Source: Micropterix aruncella
Taxonomy: Eukaryota; Arthropoda; Insecta; Lepidoptera; Micropterigidae
NCBI GenBank assembly: GCA_944548615.1
Contig: OX155978.1
Span: 10,205,266-10,269,265, forward strand
Direction of reading: 5' to 3'
DNA: 64,000 nucleotides
Made by a program: the position numbers and the translations under genes. Position 1 is the first letter of the stretch. Every line of letters starts with the position of its first letter. Under the pieces are notes generated by a model. That model was not told the origin of the DNA. It saw only the letters and a list, made by a program, of their open reading frames with translations, and ran no database searches. This document shows positions 1-38,800 of this stretch, piece after piece.

Positions 1-722
1 TCCAGAATATCTACATCTTTGCAAAAGTAAGGGTTCCAGATCTGATAGCCATACTCAAGAATAGGTCTCACATATGCCTTGTAGATCTTGATAAAAACCT
101 TTATTGACAGATGTTGGAAAGCCTTCCGTATTAGATAAGAGAGTAGAGTTGGCTCTTTTAGCAATTGCAATTATGTGTTTCTCCCATTTGAGATCATCAG
201 TAATTGTTATTCCAAGATCTTTTTGTTGCTTGACTGCTTCTTGGGCGTTTGCCAGAAAATATTGTTTGTTGGGGTTGCTTTTCCCGATATGAAGCATTAC
301 ACATTTCTCAACGTTTAAGGTAAGCAACCAATCTTCCGTCCACGCTTTGATCTTGTCAAGATCTTGCTGAAGCTGTCCACTGCATAGAATGGGATTGGCG
401 AAGAATTTTGTGTCATCGGCAAAGTAGCTGCTCTGCGATGTGATTGAGGCTTGAAGATCCGTAATATACAAGGTGAACAAAACTGGACCTAGCACTGACC
501 CTTGGGGTACACCACTGGATACAGTGAAATATTCAGATTTAAAGTCGCCTACTTTCACTTGGAAGGTGCGACCAGTTAAGAAGTCTGATATCCAACTCAA
601 ATTTTCCCTCGAATTCCGAGATGTTCAAGTTTTTGCAAAAGTCTTCTTACAGGAACTCTGTCGAAGGCCTTTTCGAAGTCGAGATATATAACATCGGTCG
701 GTATATTTTGTACTTTTTAAAT
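1..722 (-). pseudogene. CR1-like non-LTR reverse transcriptase fragment
   Basis: Read on the minus strand, this encodes the central part of a non-LTR reverse transcriptase: a YLDFEKAFDRVP block near 640-690, SSGVPQGSVLGPVLF near 480-515, and a YFADDT catalytic box near 410-425. After these come a WLLTLNVEKC thumb segment and, past a frame change near 90-110, a VRPILEYGYQIWNP segment running off the left edge. A second frame change near 600-610 shows it is dead. The same family recurs at 19713-21262. It is 5'-truncated next to the Tigger element that starts at 724. CR1/L2-group placement is by motif wording only. Confidence 0.8.
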
Positions 723-723
723 A

Positions 724-1393
724 CAGTAGAGCGTCGATTATCCGAACTAATTGGGGGACAAGGGTGTTCCGAAAACCGATTTATTTGGATAATCGAACTG
801 TATAAAAAACTGTATTAATAAAACCATATATGGACATAATAATATGTATTATCTATGTAATCTGTTTTAACTTTTTTTATTTATTACAATAGTGAGTAGT
901 AATCCATTGAACAAAATAGATATGTGTGTGTGTAATACATACGTACATGAAGAGGTACGAATTAACTCTTAAAAAAGTCCTTAATTTTGGTCTGTCGAAG
1001 CAAGCCTACCCGCTTATGAGCAGCTAATTCCCGCACTTTTTTCAGTACAGATATCTGATACTGGTCGCTTTCATTTTGAGCTTCAAACCATCGCAAGACT
1101 GTATCTATACATGTAAATGCTTCAGAAGGTGTAGTTATTTTTTCATCTTCATTTTCTGATTCACTAGTCAATGCTGGCGGCGTCAGCATTATCACTCACG
1201 AGGTCTACAATATCGATGTCCTGCATGATTTGGTACCCTGGATCTGCATCATCAACCCTCATCCACTCTTGAACGTCTTCTTCATCACATTCATGGCAAT
1301 CGAGTTCTGTTTTTAACGGAGAGTCTGCGGCCGCAGCAGTTCGGTTAAGCGGTCGTTCGGTTGACCGACGTTCGGATAATTGACGCTCTACTG
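724..1393 (-). mobile_element. Tigger/pogo-like DNA element, internally deleted, copy 1
   Basis: A 670-bp element with terminal inverted repeats beginning CAGTAGAGCGTCGATTATCC at 724 and mirrored at 1373-1393, flanked by TA on both sides (722-723, 1394-1395), the pogo/Tigger target duplication. Near the left terminus a second inverted copy of the TTATCCGAAC-type motif occurs. It carries only the C-terminal remnant of a transposase on the minus strand. A near-identical copy is at 36401-37072, so this internally deleted form has been mobilised as such. Confidence 0.85.
962..1330 (-). pseudogene. Tigger/pogo transposase C-terminal remnant
   Basis: Two overlapping minus-strand reading frames, shifted near 1165-1195, together encode an acidic stretch ([19 protein letters not shown]) followed by a helical tail ending [17 protein letters not shown]-terminus with an aromatic-rich motif after an acidic linker is characteristic of Tigger/jerky-type transposases (family knowledge). 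No catalytic DDD core is present, so it cannot act as a transposase. The same remnant, with different small lesions, is in the copy at 36401-37072. Confidence 0.65.
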
Positions 1394-1395
1394 TA

Positions 1396-2564
1396 TGTGT
1401 TTTTTTATTTATTGTTCGAATCAATATCTCTACGCAATCATGTTTTAAAAAAATATTGTACACTTAACCTTTCGGAAGCCAGTCATTCTACACGAAATTT
1501 TTGAAGCCTTCGAAAATTTGTTTGTAGAAGGTGTGTGCGAGCATACTAATATACAACGGTGGCTTATTCAATGGCAGACTTCAATGACAGGCTTTTACCG
1601 CAGTGGAGGGAGAAATAGAGCCGATAATTGAATAAATACGGATGATACGAGAAACGCCGATCGGCGTGCGTGGCCACCCAGGGGTTGTGCAGCAAAATAC
1701 CATACAATACAGGGGGCTAGGAATGTATAATTGCCTCACTTCGTAGAAGGAAGGTCATCTCTGGCAAACGAGGGGGTGTCGATTTACACGAACGGTCGAA
1801 ATGACGAAGGGAGGGCATATATGGGCTAAGGTCGACTCACCGTACGTGTTTTAGACTATAAACAGCGTTCCTAGTATGTAACATCTTGATAGATTAATTA
1901 ATCATAGTGTAATGATAATTAGGAAGAGACCTTACGTCCATTTAACAAATAGTGTTGTATAGATATATTTATATATGCCCTCAGCAACAGGAAAATAAGT
2001 TATGTAAATAAGTTTATCGTACGATATTAGGAGATTGTGAAGGCGTTATCCCTAGTTAGGTCAACGGGAAGCATGCGGCTAGGATATTTTGAATTCAGTG
2101 TCTAACGAAGAGCGGCTCAGTGTGCGCGTTGATTGTATTGCATAGGTCAAGGGAGGATTAAAGGACGCTTCACCAAACCTGCGTTTTATTCGGTCAAGAA
2201 CAGTGCAGAGCGACACTCGAAGGATTCAGGAAACAAACTGTAGTTCATTTCTCGACGATACTGTGGCAAGTGTAAGGAGTGCTGCTGATCCAACCCTAAC
2301 ATCAAGATTGCAACGGTGTACGCGGAGTTAAGACTGCTTTACGAGGACTGTAGAGTAGAGCTTCGCGGTACAGGGGTTAAAAGGCAGGTTGTGTGGCACT
2401 GAATAATTGTAAAACTCCATGTTATTACTAAGCCACAAACACAATAAAATAAATTGAAATAGATCCATTCTGAAACTACTTTACTGTAAAATGTTACTAT
2501 ACACCGATCACTGCTACACTAGGGAGAGATCACTGCTATCATTGAGATCATCAGAGAGATCACT
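1396..2564. other. Unassigned intergenic DNA
   Basis: I see no coding region that resembles a protein family. The stretch around 1850-2460 has an A/T-rich start, moderately GC-rich middle and a CAATAAAATAAA motif near 2441-2452, which could be a decayed solo LTR, but no second copy or target duplication is visible in the window to support this. Confidence 0.3.
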
Positions 2565-2840
2565 GCTACAATGCGCAAGCGACTTCAAACCTGTAACCAG
2601 CAGGGAGGCCGGAGAAATCTGACCGAAACTGGTAACGAGGACGCTCAGTCTGTCGGCCCGGTTAACTACCCGGTGCTGGGCGGTAAGACTCGGTCTCTCT
2701 CGGGCTAGTTAGCGGAGCTAGATAATGGATTGTCCATCGCTTAGGACCTCTACGATTATCCCACGGCTGAAACAATGATCACATATTGATATACCAGCCC
2801 GGGGTGACGGGTTCGCTCGTTGTAGTCGACACCGCCCAAC
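2565..2840 (+). repeat. Diverged partial copy of the 668-bp retroposon (RepA)
   Basis: The plus strand matches, with divergence, the 3' half of the repeat found on the minus strand at 15890-16557 and 29628-30292. Shared blocks include GGCCGGAGAAATCTG at about 2610 and the 3' end GTGACGGGTTCGCTCGTTG near 2803-2821. It is followed by an (AT)n microsatellite at about 2840-2880. Confidence 0.6.
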
Positions 2841-3255
2841 TGTGTATATATATATTTTTTGCGTATATATATATATATGTTTACCCATGTTTTTTGTGTA
2901 ATGTAACATCATTCGATTATTTTAATAATGGAGACTTTACTTTTGGGATATGCCTCTTGGATTAAGGCTCCCTTCCGAGTTGACGCGACTAAAAATTTAC
3001 GAATTTTAATTACGAAAAAGTTACGCTTTCGATATATACACAAAGATGTATAGGTATACCGCGGCGACAAAGGAATACATCCAACCATTGGCAGTGGCCA
3101 ATTACAAATGACGATTTCGGCTTCGCGCGTCGTCTAATATAGTCGAATTGGCTTTTCAACTATAATATTATAATAAATTATCAAATGAATAGTTTTTTAT
3201 AAAGTAAAAATTAAATTACAATAATAAAATAACTTAACCCCTTACCGCATACGAA

Positions 3256-3483
3256 AAGACTCGCCGCCAAAAGACACAGTTTACTGGGACGAGCCTTTCT
3301 CGAACCCAGCGATCTGCCCAACTTGAAGGTCAGTGACCTACTTGGACTGGTAAGAAGTACCGGGCTACTAGCTGACCACTGACCTAACCACACAGTGGGT
3401 AGTTACAAAAGACCTTACAGATCTAGGTGACATCAAGGGCTGGAAACAAGCCCCCCACTCCATCTACTACTACTACTACTACT
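3256..3483 (+). mobile_element. 3' end of LOA/I-group non-LTR element nested in piggyBac
   Basis: From about 3259 onward the sequence is nearly identical to the 3' terminus of the element at 54655-54875, including the end of its ORF, the 3' UTR and a (CTA)n tail (3462-3483). It is flanked by a 12-bp duplication ACCGCATACGAA (3244-3255 and 3484-3495) taken from the piggyBac terminus. It is therefore a 5'-truncated retrotransposition event that postdates the piggyBac insertion. Confidence 0.85.
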
Positions 3484-3940
3484 ACCGCATACGAAGCCAT
3501 TTGTGGCTTCTAAAGTTTGTTATTTTTTTTCAGTTTTAATTAATCTTTAATTTATAGTCAAATAAATTGTATCATAGGAACTGTTTCTTGATAAAACGAA
3601 ATATATTTTTTTTGTCTATGGTAAGTCATATGTATCAAAACTATTTGAGGTTATTTTGTAACGTGGCCGGCGAGTGAATTGCAACAAGATAGTGGAACTT
3701 TTATCAGTGAAAAAGAATAGTAATAAAGTGACTGAGATCTTCAATAAAAATTGTTATTTACTCTTAGAACCATCGACTACGATAACAGTAAGTTGTTTTT
3801 GTTTTTAGTTTTATTTTCGTTTGATTTTTGAACTATTTTTGGCAAACTCCAAATATGGCTTGGTATGCGTTGCCGTCAAAATACTACCCGTCAAATATGG
3901 CTTCCTATACACTCAAGCTTCTGTGTTATGCTTTTCAGAA

Positions 3941-4370
3941 ATGGATCCTGGACGCTTTTATGGTTCTTCCAAGCATGTAAATCCTATACTAGGTGAAGAT
4001 AAGCTTGCTTCCGACTCTGATCTGGAATACGAACCTCCCTCTTCCCATTCACCTAAAAAGAAAAATGTTATAGTACCCGAGCCTGACTCCGATAGAACCC
4101 ATGATAATACACCTTTACAATACTTGCAGGCTGCAAAAACGAAGGGTAAAAAAGTAAAAAAAGACCAAATTGTATGGAAAAACGAAAAACTGGAGCCTTA
4201 TGTCAAAGAAAACTTCAAATTCACAGGCAACACATTTGCCAGAGGAAATAAAACAGTTGGATTCAGCAGCCGATTTTATCAAATTTTGCTTCGCACATGA
4301 TATAATTGATTCCATAGTAAAGCAGTCAAATCCAAAACTGCTCAAAGTTACGCAGTTACACAAAATGTGA
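3941..4370 (+). pseudogene. piggyBac-like transposase, N-terminal fragment
   Basis: The likely start is the ATG at 3941 (MDPGRFYGSS), just after a TTTTCAG tract that looks like a splice acceptor. An acidic N-terminal region (SDSDLEYEPPSS), a lysine-rich patch (KKKNVIV, KGKKVKK) and an aromatic segment (WKNEKLEPY) follow, as expected before the DDE domain of piggyBac transposases. A frame change near 4255 leads to a second frame with FIKFCFAHDIIDSIVKQSN, which resembles the F..F....L...I..QTN segment at the start of the DDE_Tnp_1_7 domain, then a stop at 4368-4370. All catalytic aspartates are missing. The surrounding TTAA/TIR structure supports the family call. Confidence 0.65.
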
Positions 4371-4689
4371 AAAATGCGAGGTCTTTCTATCCTATAATGA
4401 CAAACGGAACTGTTTCAAAGATTTCCACAAAATTTAACCGCTATGCATACAAAGCCAGAAATGGCTTTACTTGATTTTCACTAGCATGCATACGAAGCCA
4501 GATGTGGCTCTTTCATGTAATTTCATAAATAATAACTGTATTTTTTTCTTTTCTTTGAATTATGTTTAATAAAGATAAATAAACATGTTTTTACCAAAAA
4601 AAAAATTTTTATTTACCTCCTTCATAATTCATGCGGTAAGGGGTTAAGATCACTGTGTTATTTTTATATTACTCAAAAGTATCTTTAAT

Positions 4690-5024
4690 TTAACTATGAC
4701 AGGTCACTGTCCCCTAAACAAACACCTGTTTACCATAGGTGTGACAGACAGCCCTCTATGCAGAGGATGCATGGAGGAAGAAGAAACGCCACAGCATGTG
4801 CTCATGGAATGCAGGACCGTGGCAGAGCAACGGGCAAGAATACTACAATCTCCAGCATCTGTCCCGGAGGCCTGTAGCAACCCAAACAGGCTGCTAACCT
4901 TCCGGGACAGCCTGGGTTGGCTGGAGTAACATAAACACAAATAGAAACATGAGCCACGCACAACGGCCCAATCAAGAGGTCAAGTGCGGGAAAAAGCCCA
5001 GACAAACTAACTAACTAACTAACT
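4690..5024 (+). mobile_element. RNase H-group non-LTR element, 3' end with (CTAA)n tail
   Basis: This encodes the end of an ORF2 with a CCHC-like CRGCMEEEETPQHVLMEC block and ends FRDSLGWLE followed by a stop at 4927-4929, a short 3' UTR and a (CTAA)n tail ending at 5024. An 11-bp target duplication GTATCTTTAAT lies at 4679-4689 and 5025-5035. Related copies are at 39870-40470 (minus), 42184-42450 and 56010-56830. The piece is 5'-truncated and non-autonomous. Confidence 0.85.
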
Positions 5025-5035
5025 GTATCTTTAAT

Positions 5036-5362
5036 AAATAGAAAAAAAATAATGTTTGGCCATAACACTTCTGGAAATGACGTATTTTCAAACATTTTTT
5101 TCCTATATTTTTTGCATGGAAGTTCCAAAAACTGTCTTGGTACTATGCAAATAGACCATACGCTGGTGTAAATAGTATTTTTTAATATGGAGAATCATCT
5201 CTACGTTTTTCAAAAACTGAAGACAAATCTCGCTCGTTTTTATTTTTTTGGAAAACTAACAGAATAACGTTAATTTACAATTAATATGGAAATAATTTAC
5301 CAAGTTCGTTTTGGCGAAATGATAGCTTAAGGACCGGGTTTTTAAAATCCGGCATAATTTTA
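5036..5362. other. AT-rich spacer
   Basis: I see no coding potential and no recognisable element between the (CTAA)n-tailed insertion and the TTAA MITE that follows. Confidence 0.3.
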
Positions 5363-5366
5363 TTAA

Positions 5367-5671
5367 CCCTTGGAGTAAATGGGTACTTTCATGGATGCAT
5401 CTGTCTCTTTTGCAGGATTTTCGGCCACATCGACTTAAAGTACTATAACTACGAAACTACTACACCAATCATAAAAAGAACAACTGCACAATGATTGCAT
5501 TGAAATTTCGAATATAGAATATTGAAATATCATTTTGTAAAACAATTAGATAATTATGAATAAATATGAGAACGTCAAAGAAGTGAAAAAAACGCGCGAC
5601 CAGATTTGGTCGACTCGTACTCAACGGATAATTGTTTCGCGACCAGATTTGGTTGACTCATACTCAACGGG
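5367..5671 (+). mobile_element. TTAA-flanked MITE, family A, copy 1
   Basis: A 305-bp unit starting CCCTTGGAGTAAATGG and ending CATACTCAACGGG, flanked by TTAA (5363-5366 and 5672-5675). The imperfect terminal repeats (CCCTTGGAGTA versus CCCGTTGAGTA) and TTAA target indicate a piggyBac-mobilised MITE. Subterminal GACCAGATTTGGT motifs occur twice near the right end. Other copies: 24874-25170, 41137-41439 (inverted) and 63289-63594. Confidence 0.85.
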
Positions 5672-5735
5672 TTAAAATTCTTTTTCGTGTTCTCACAACC
5701 AGGCCAATTATTAGTTCTCACAACCAGACAAATTA

Positions 5736-32685
<26,950 letters not shown>

Positions 32686-33599
32686 CTTGACTTTTTCTCA
32701 ACAACTATAAGTAGAAACAGACAGGAAGTCTTCGAATCGACACCAAATCGAAGGCCGTTTACTCGATAACAACACTGTCAAACACGGAAAACCTGAACGA
32801 TAAACGTTACGTTCCTAATTCAGAGCGCGAACAACCATCCGAAAACGCAAACGATTCGATAAAACAAGGATATCAGCAAATTTTCGTCAACAGCTTCTGT
32901 CACCGGAGAGCGAACACGAAATACTGAAGCGACGCTTGAAATTCGAGTTAGACGCTTGCATAACGGTACTGCCGCTACCAAGCGCACGGCTTAATGGGTG
33001 TTTAATTGGGTAATATTTTGGAAAACACAAAGTAACGACGCACGTAAACAAACAAGCCACCTCGCGTACGCGACACGGCCGCCATCTTTGATTTGAAAAC
33101 GCCAGTCAGTGATGTACAATTTAGACATTTAATTATCACATGTACGATTGCGTGACGACTGATTCAATACAATTCAAAAACGATTTATTGCATAAATTAT
33201 ATTATAAAGGAGGACATTTACACCGTAACAATATCTTACAGACGACCAATCGTTATATTGCAGAGAAATGTTTGCGAATTGGCAATAATGTTATTGAATT
33301 GACAATATAATTCGTGATCCAGTTAATATAAAATAAAGGGGCCATCAGAAAGCTGGATAACTGCCAGGCCAGTCTGTTTTTCTCCTGCACCTATATACAC
33401 TTTTCACGATGATCATCATCGATAGACTCCAACATAAGAAGCTAGAATCAAATTTTGACTAAACCGATTGTATATAAAACCGAGTTTAAAAATGTATAAT
33501 CTATAATCTGTATAAACCTTGAAATCCTGTTGAAAATCCGCTATAGTCGGCACGACTAGTGATTTTTTCGGCACTAATTTTCTCAGTCACGAAATGTCG
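32686..33599. promoter_or_regulatory. 5' flank of poly(A) polymerase, probable promoter region
   Basis: Upstream (right) of the start codon the DNA is CpG-containing up to about 33100. On the minus strand it has AAAGATGGCGGCC near 33080-33092, a YY1-type motif often found at housekeeping start sites. No TATA box was identified. 33130-33599 is AT-rich and featureless. The transcription start is not determined. Confidence 0.4.
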
Positions 33600-33930
33600 A
33601 TAGGATTACACTATACTGTTCAAATTAATCAGGACAAATGAAAAAAACTGTTTTTTCCGAAACCGTTCCAGTACGTTGTATCTCCTTCTTTAGTAGAAAT
33701 AACCTATTCGATACGTCTTGGCATTGACTCCGCTAGTGTAGCGCACATGTTCTAGACTTTATCATTGTGGAACCATCTTTGTATAGCGCTTTTTATCATT
33801 TGTTCTGTTGTCATGCAATTCATCTAAGCTAGACGATTCTTGAGAATATGCCATAAGTTCTCAATGGGATTTAGGTCTGCTGAATTACCAGGCCAATCAA
33901 GCACTTTTATTTTATTTTTAGATCTCGCCA
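33600..33930 (-). pseudogene. Tc1-like transposase C-terminal fragment
   Basis: The minus strand reads [17 protein letters not shown] followed by HILKNRLA, the highly conserved segment of Tc1-like transposases that holds the second and third catalytic positions (DPN...IE). After a stop, the frame continues with CATLAESMPRRIE, also typical. Terminal repeats were not found. Confidence 0.8.
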
Positions 33931-34539
33931 GATGCGTTTCGCAACTTTTTAAAATAGCTAGACTTCTTTCAAATGATAATATGTGATAAAATTATGTAAT
34001 TTATAATTTAAGTTTTAAATTAGTATAAGTAAGGGCGACGTATCTGAAAAATGTATATATTTTTTAATGTTTTTTGTAAATGTTGAAATCTTCCCGCTCG
34101 ACTAGCTCCATTTTATTTATTATTTTATAAAATATACCAGTTGGTAGAGGCTGAAATAAACCAGTTGGTAGAGGCTAACCAGGCTTTATAGAAGATAATG
34201 TGTCATAATTATTTTTTATACAGATTGACTATTTTTTTAACGGAAAAAACAATTATTACATAAATTTACAACAAAAATATATGGCCCTTTAAAAAACTAT
34301 TTGAGGTGCTAAAATACCCACGTAGGTATAGATAAAAAATAGAAATAGTCAAAATATAGAAACGAATAGTCAGTTATAAAATAGTCAAATCAGAAATACC
34401 ACAATTATAAGATTACAAATAGAAATGTCTCAATAAATATAGGCAATACAAATTGTATTAATATAATCCATCTCCGATTATGAAATGATTGGATATATAG
34501 TCAAGAAAAAAAATACATGTATTGTATTATAATAAAAGT
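33931..34539. other. AT-rich intergenic spacer
   Basis: I see no coding content. A tandem duplication of a 25-bp unit containing ACCAGTTGGTAGAGGCT occurs at about 34135-34178. Confidence 0.35.
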
Positions 34540-34935
34540 AATCATGAAAGATTAGGAAATTCAATATTGTCAAAGTCCCTAATAGAATAAATTGGGTTCT
34601 TGATAAGAATGTCCTGGACCTTTTTCTTAAAATGAACGTCTCCAAGACCCATGACGCACAATGGAATCTTATTATAAAAAAGGTTGGACTGGTACAGGAA
34701 ACTATTTCTAACCTTACTCAGTCGTACTTTGTAAGGACGCAAGTCTCGTTTGTTCCGAGTGTTGTGCGAATGAATATCCGATTTTTTTCACCCGTAAATA
34801 AGCCAGAATGCTTTTATTGTGCATTTAATGATAGACTTCAGTGAATAGGAAAGATTTTTAGTTGGTAAAATAGGTAGGTACAATTCAATTTCACCTCCCG
34901 CCCACCTAACAATTGCACGGAATTTCTTATACTAG
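34540..34935 (-). pseudogene. Non-LTR element 3' coding fragment
   Basis: The minus strand contains HNTRNKRDLRPYKVRLSKVR then NSFLYQSNLFYNKIP, ending near 34542. This is the usual ending of Jockey/CR1-type ORF2 proteins (HN.RN......R......F......YN.LP). A frame change lies near 34750. It is located in the spacer between the two divergent host genes. Confidence 0.6.
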
Positions 34936-34950
34936 ACAAGGAGGCCTTTT

Positions 34951-35037
34951 CTTGAAAAAATTTGCTTGTTAAATTTGTCTATGGCTTATGTAAATCAACC
35001 GGTCCATAGACAAATTTGTCATGCAAATTTTTTTAAG
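34951..35037. repeat. 34-bp arm hairpin
   Basis: Arms 34951-34984 and 35004-35037 are inverted copies with 4 mismatches and a 19-nt loop. The inner arm sequence AAATTTGTCTATGG / CCATAGACAAATTT is perfect. No TA or TTAA flank identifies it as a known MITE. Confidence 0.7.
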
Positions 35038-35626
35038 AACTGCCACCCAGATTTAACTACTTTCACAAACTGGGAAAATAAATCCTAAAAATATTGACTA
35101 CATACCTCCTCGACTACAATAATCACCGATGTCAGGAAAGCTTTAATTTAAATGGTTGGTCACTGATTTTATCGCATTAGTTTTATTCAAGTTCTTATAG
35201 TTCAAGATACTACCATTGATTTTACACTATAAAATCAATGATACTACGTTTATTTTTATAGTTCAAGATACGATTATTCGATTCATATGGTATGTCCTAC
35301 GTCTAGCACCATTTCATGCACTTCCGGCCATTAAAGACTTTGGAGTCAATGCATTTTCGCTTTCTAATAATATTAATTATTGATTGAATGGTTAATCTCA
35401 ATTTAATGTTATAAACACTTTGATTGCTTGATAAAAATGACAAACCCAACAATATTAAACAGCAAAACAAAATTTAAAGCCGAAAAACTTTTATTTTAGT
35501 ATGTTTTTTGACTCATTTTATGACAGCTGTCACAGACTGATTAGAGAACGTTACGATCACTGATTATAACCTATAAATCTTTCGGAATAGCTAGCTTGTT
35601 GTGTTTTTCAATTGTGTTTGATTGAA

Positions 35627-35863
35627 ATGTCGTTCAAAGCCGCGTCGTATGTATTCCGTCAGGAGTTTCACCATCCGAATAGAGATTTGCTGCGATGGTT
35701 CCCTGGTCATATGGCCAAAGGGATGGCTCAAATGCAGCAGAAGTTGAAACAGGTCGATTGTATAATTGAAGTGCACGACGCGAGGATTCCGTTGTCAGGC
35801 AGAAATCCGCGTTTCAAGAAGACCCTCTCGATCATAAAGCCGCATATTCTCGTTCTGAACAAG
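35627..35863 (+). CDS. MTG1: MTG1 exon 1
   Basis: 79 codons from ATG 35627 to AAG before donor GTGCGT. The ATG is preceded by AAA-type context. An upstream in-frame TTG (35612) is not a plausible start. The basic N-terminal segment [14 protein letters not shown] fits a mitochondrial presequence. A TATAAAT string lies at 35572-35578; whether it is used is unknown. Confidence 0.96.
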
Positions 35864-38800
35864 GTGCGTTTTTTCTACCGGCACTAGGAAATGCGAAAAA
35901 AAATCGAGATGAAGAAAAATTGATAAAAGGCAAAATATACATTTTGACACCCTTTGAGACGATTAGGACCATTTCCAGACTGAAGTCTGTCTGTGTGTGT
36001 ATTCCTCCACGATAGCGCCTAAACGCTTCATCCGATTGAGCTCAAAATTGGCATGCAGGCATCAGTCATGGCAAAACATGAAAAAGTTAAAATCGGTCCA
36101 CCAGAGGGCGCGCTAGTCACTTCCAGTCTTGCCAAGTGCTAGACTTGAATAGTCGCCGATGTCAACAGATAGCCTAAAGTAGCCGTTTTGCAAAAAAGCC
36201 TTTTTTTGCCAATAAAAAGGATTGGTTCAGAACATAGGTTTAAATAAAATAATTCAAAATATTCTAGGTCGTTACACATATATTTTTTTAAATTACCAAC
36301 ATTAATACATTAAAAAAAACATTGGTTGGAATAAGATTGTACAATAAAATAGAACAAAATTGACTAGTAGATACCAAGATTACCATTTTGTATACAACTA
36401 CAGTAGAGAGTCGATTATCCGAACTAATTGGGGGACAAGGGTGTTCGGAAAACCGATTTATTCGGATAATCGAACTGTATAAAAAACTGTATTAATAAAA
36501 CCATATATGGACATAACAATATGTATTATCTATGTAATCTGTTTTAACTTTTTTTATTTATTACAATAGTGAGTAGTAATCCCGTGAACAAAATAGATAT
36601 GTGTGTATGTAATACATACGTACATGAAGAGGAACTCATTGACGCTTAAAAAAGTCCTTAATTTTGGTCTGTCGAAGCAAGCCTACCCGCTTATGATCAG
36701 CTAATTCCCGCACTTTTTCAGTACAGATATCTGATACTGGTCGCTTTCATTTTGAACTTCAAACCATCGCAAGACAGTATCTAGACATGTAAATGCTTGA
36801 GAAGGTGTAGGTATTTTTTCATCTTATTTTCTGATTCACTAGTCGATGAGGTGCTGGCGGCGTCAGCATTATCAGTCCCGGGGTCTACAATATCGCTGTC
36901 CTGCATGATTTGGTACCCTGGATCTGCATCATCAACCCTCATCCATTCTTGAACGTCTTTTCATCACATTCATGGCAATCGAGTTCTGTTTTTAAGCAAG
37001 AGTCTGCGGCCGCAGCAGTTCGGTTAAGCGGTCGTTCGGTTGACCGACGTTCGGATAATCGACGCTCTACTGTACTATATTTGTGAACATGATACCACGA
37101 ACCATAAATAAATGTACAATGTAATATGACCAATTACCTATCATAACTACATTATGCAAAAAACTAATTTTCATAACTACTCTAAACTTTTACACAGAAA
37201 GTTTGCAAAAATCAATTACATCCTTACATTGCAAAAAACAATTACATAATATTATGCCCACTCCACATGTTGGCGGATGTTGGCAAATATAGCTAAGGTG
37301 GAAGCGAGTCGGCACCACTATGACGTCTGAAAAATATATGGGAAAGAGCGAGAGAGACATTGGCGATGCCGCCAACGCTGGTCAATGTGGAGCGGGCATT
37401 AAACTAAACCATAACAACTTAAGATTAACAAAGGGGAAATTATTTATTTAAAAACATTACAAGTTACCCATATGATCCGCCCCATTATCTTAGTAAATAA
37501 ATACAAACGGAGCTGCCATGGAATTCACCGACCGGAGTCGGGCCCATCATAATACTATTTTTACACTTCTGGGGGGTGAGCAGTGGATTCCGGACTTACG
37601 AACCGGCTGTGGTAGGTTTAGGACAGCTGTCTTGCCACATGTGAGCGTTCACCTTGCCACCCATTCACTCCCCCTTCGAAGCCATAGAATTTGAGATGCG
37701 CAAATCGCAGTTTTAGATAATTTTTCTAAAAAGGGTTGATTATTTTTCTGGAAAGGCCAAGATCTTTAAAGAGGTGAAATAGAGATTTAGCTGGCAGGCC
37801 ACGAGCGCCAACTTCCACCTCGTGAAGGTGAACAGTGAAGCCGTTCCGGGTTACGGCATTTGCAAGATCATGGTATTTATTTAATTTGTACTCGTGGTCT
37901 TTTGTGATATTTGATTCCCATGGAACAGTTAATTCTACAATAAGAGCCACCTTCCGAGATAGAGAGTAAAGAGTTATATCTGGACGGAGGGCTGTGCATC
38001 CGAGACTTTCAGGGAATTTATACTGCTTAGAGACCGAATCAACCTCCAGAATCCAATCTGTAGCTTTCTCGATTATAGAGAAAGGTTTTGTAGTTAAATG
38101 TTTTTTGCCTTTAGAGCCATCCCGCACAAACTGTATTGGGGGTTTGGAGGATACTGTCAAACCCTCGTTGGCACGAGCCACTGAGAGACTAATTACCTCG
38201 CGAATAACAGCGAGAACTTTGTCATGGCGGTAAGTGTACCGTCCTTGATCTAAGGCCACCTTGCAGCCAGCTAGAATGTGTCTAGCTGTGCAAGGGGTAT
38301 TGCTACAGAGGGGACAAGAACTATCCTCGGCAAAGCTCCAACGAGCGAGGTTACTGGGGTCTGGAAGTGTATGCTGAAAGGCATTCAAATAAAATTTCGT
38401 CAGTACAATAAATACAAACGGAGCTGCCATGGAATTCACCGACCGGAGTCGGGCCCATCATAATACTATTTTTTACACTTCTGGGGGGTGAGCAGTGGAT
38501 TCCGGACTTACGAACCGGCTGTGGTAGGTTTAGGACAGCTGTCTTGCCACATGTGAGCGTTCACCTTGCCACCCATTCACTCCCCCTTCGAAGCCATAGA
38601 ATTTGAGATGCGCAAATCGCAGTTTTAGATAATTTTTCTAAGAAAGAGTTGATTATTTTTCTGGAAAGGCCAAGATCTTTAAAGAGGTGAAATAGAGATT
38701 TAGCTGGCAGGCCACGAGCGCCAACTTCCACCGCGTGAAGGTGAACAGTGAAGCCGTTCCGGGTTACGGCATTTGCAAGATCATGGTATTTATTTAATTT

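Larger units (their letters stand above)
3238..4643 (+). mobile_element. piggyBac-type element (TTAA-flanked), decayed
   Basis: Perfect 13-bp terminal inverted repeats CCCCTTACCGCAT (3238-3250) and ATGCGGTAAGGGG (4631-4643), each flanked by TTAA (3234-3237 and 4644-4647), the piggyBac signature target. Three subterminal copies of a GCATACGAAGCCA...TGTGGCT motif lie near 3487, 4443 and 4488. Inside is a truncated transposase (3941-4370) and a later non-LTR insertion (3256-3483). Confidence 0.85.
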
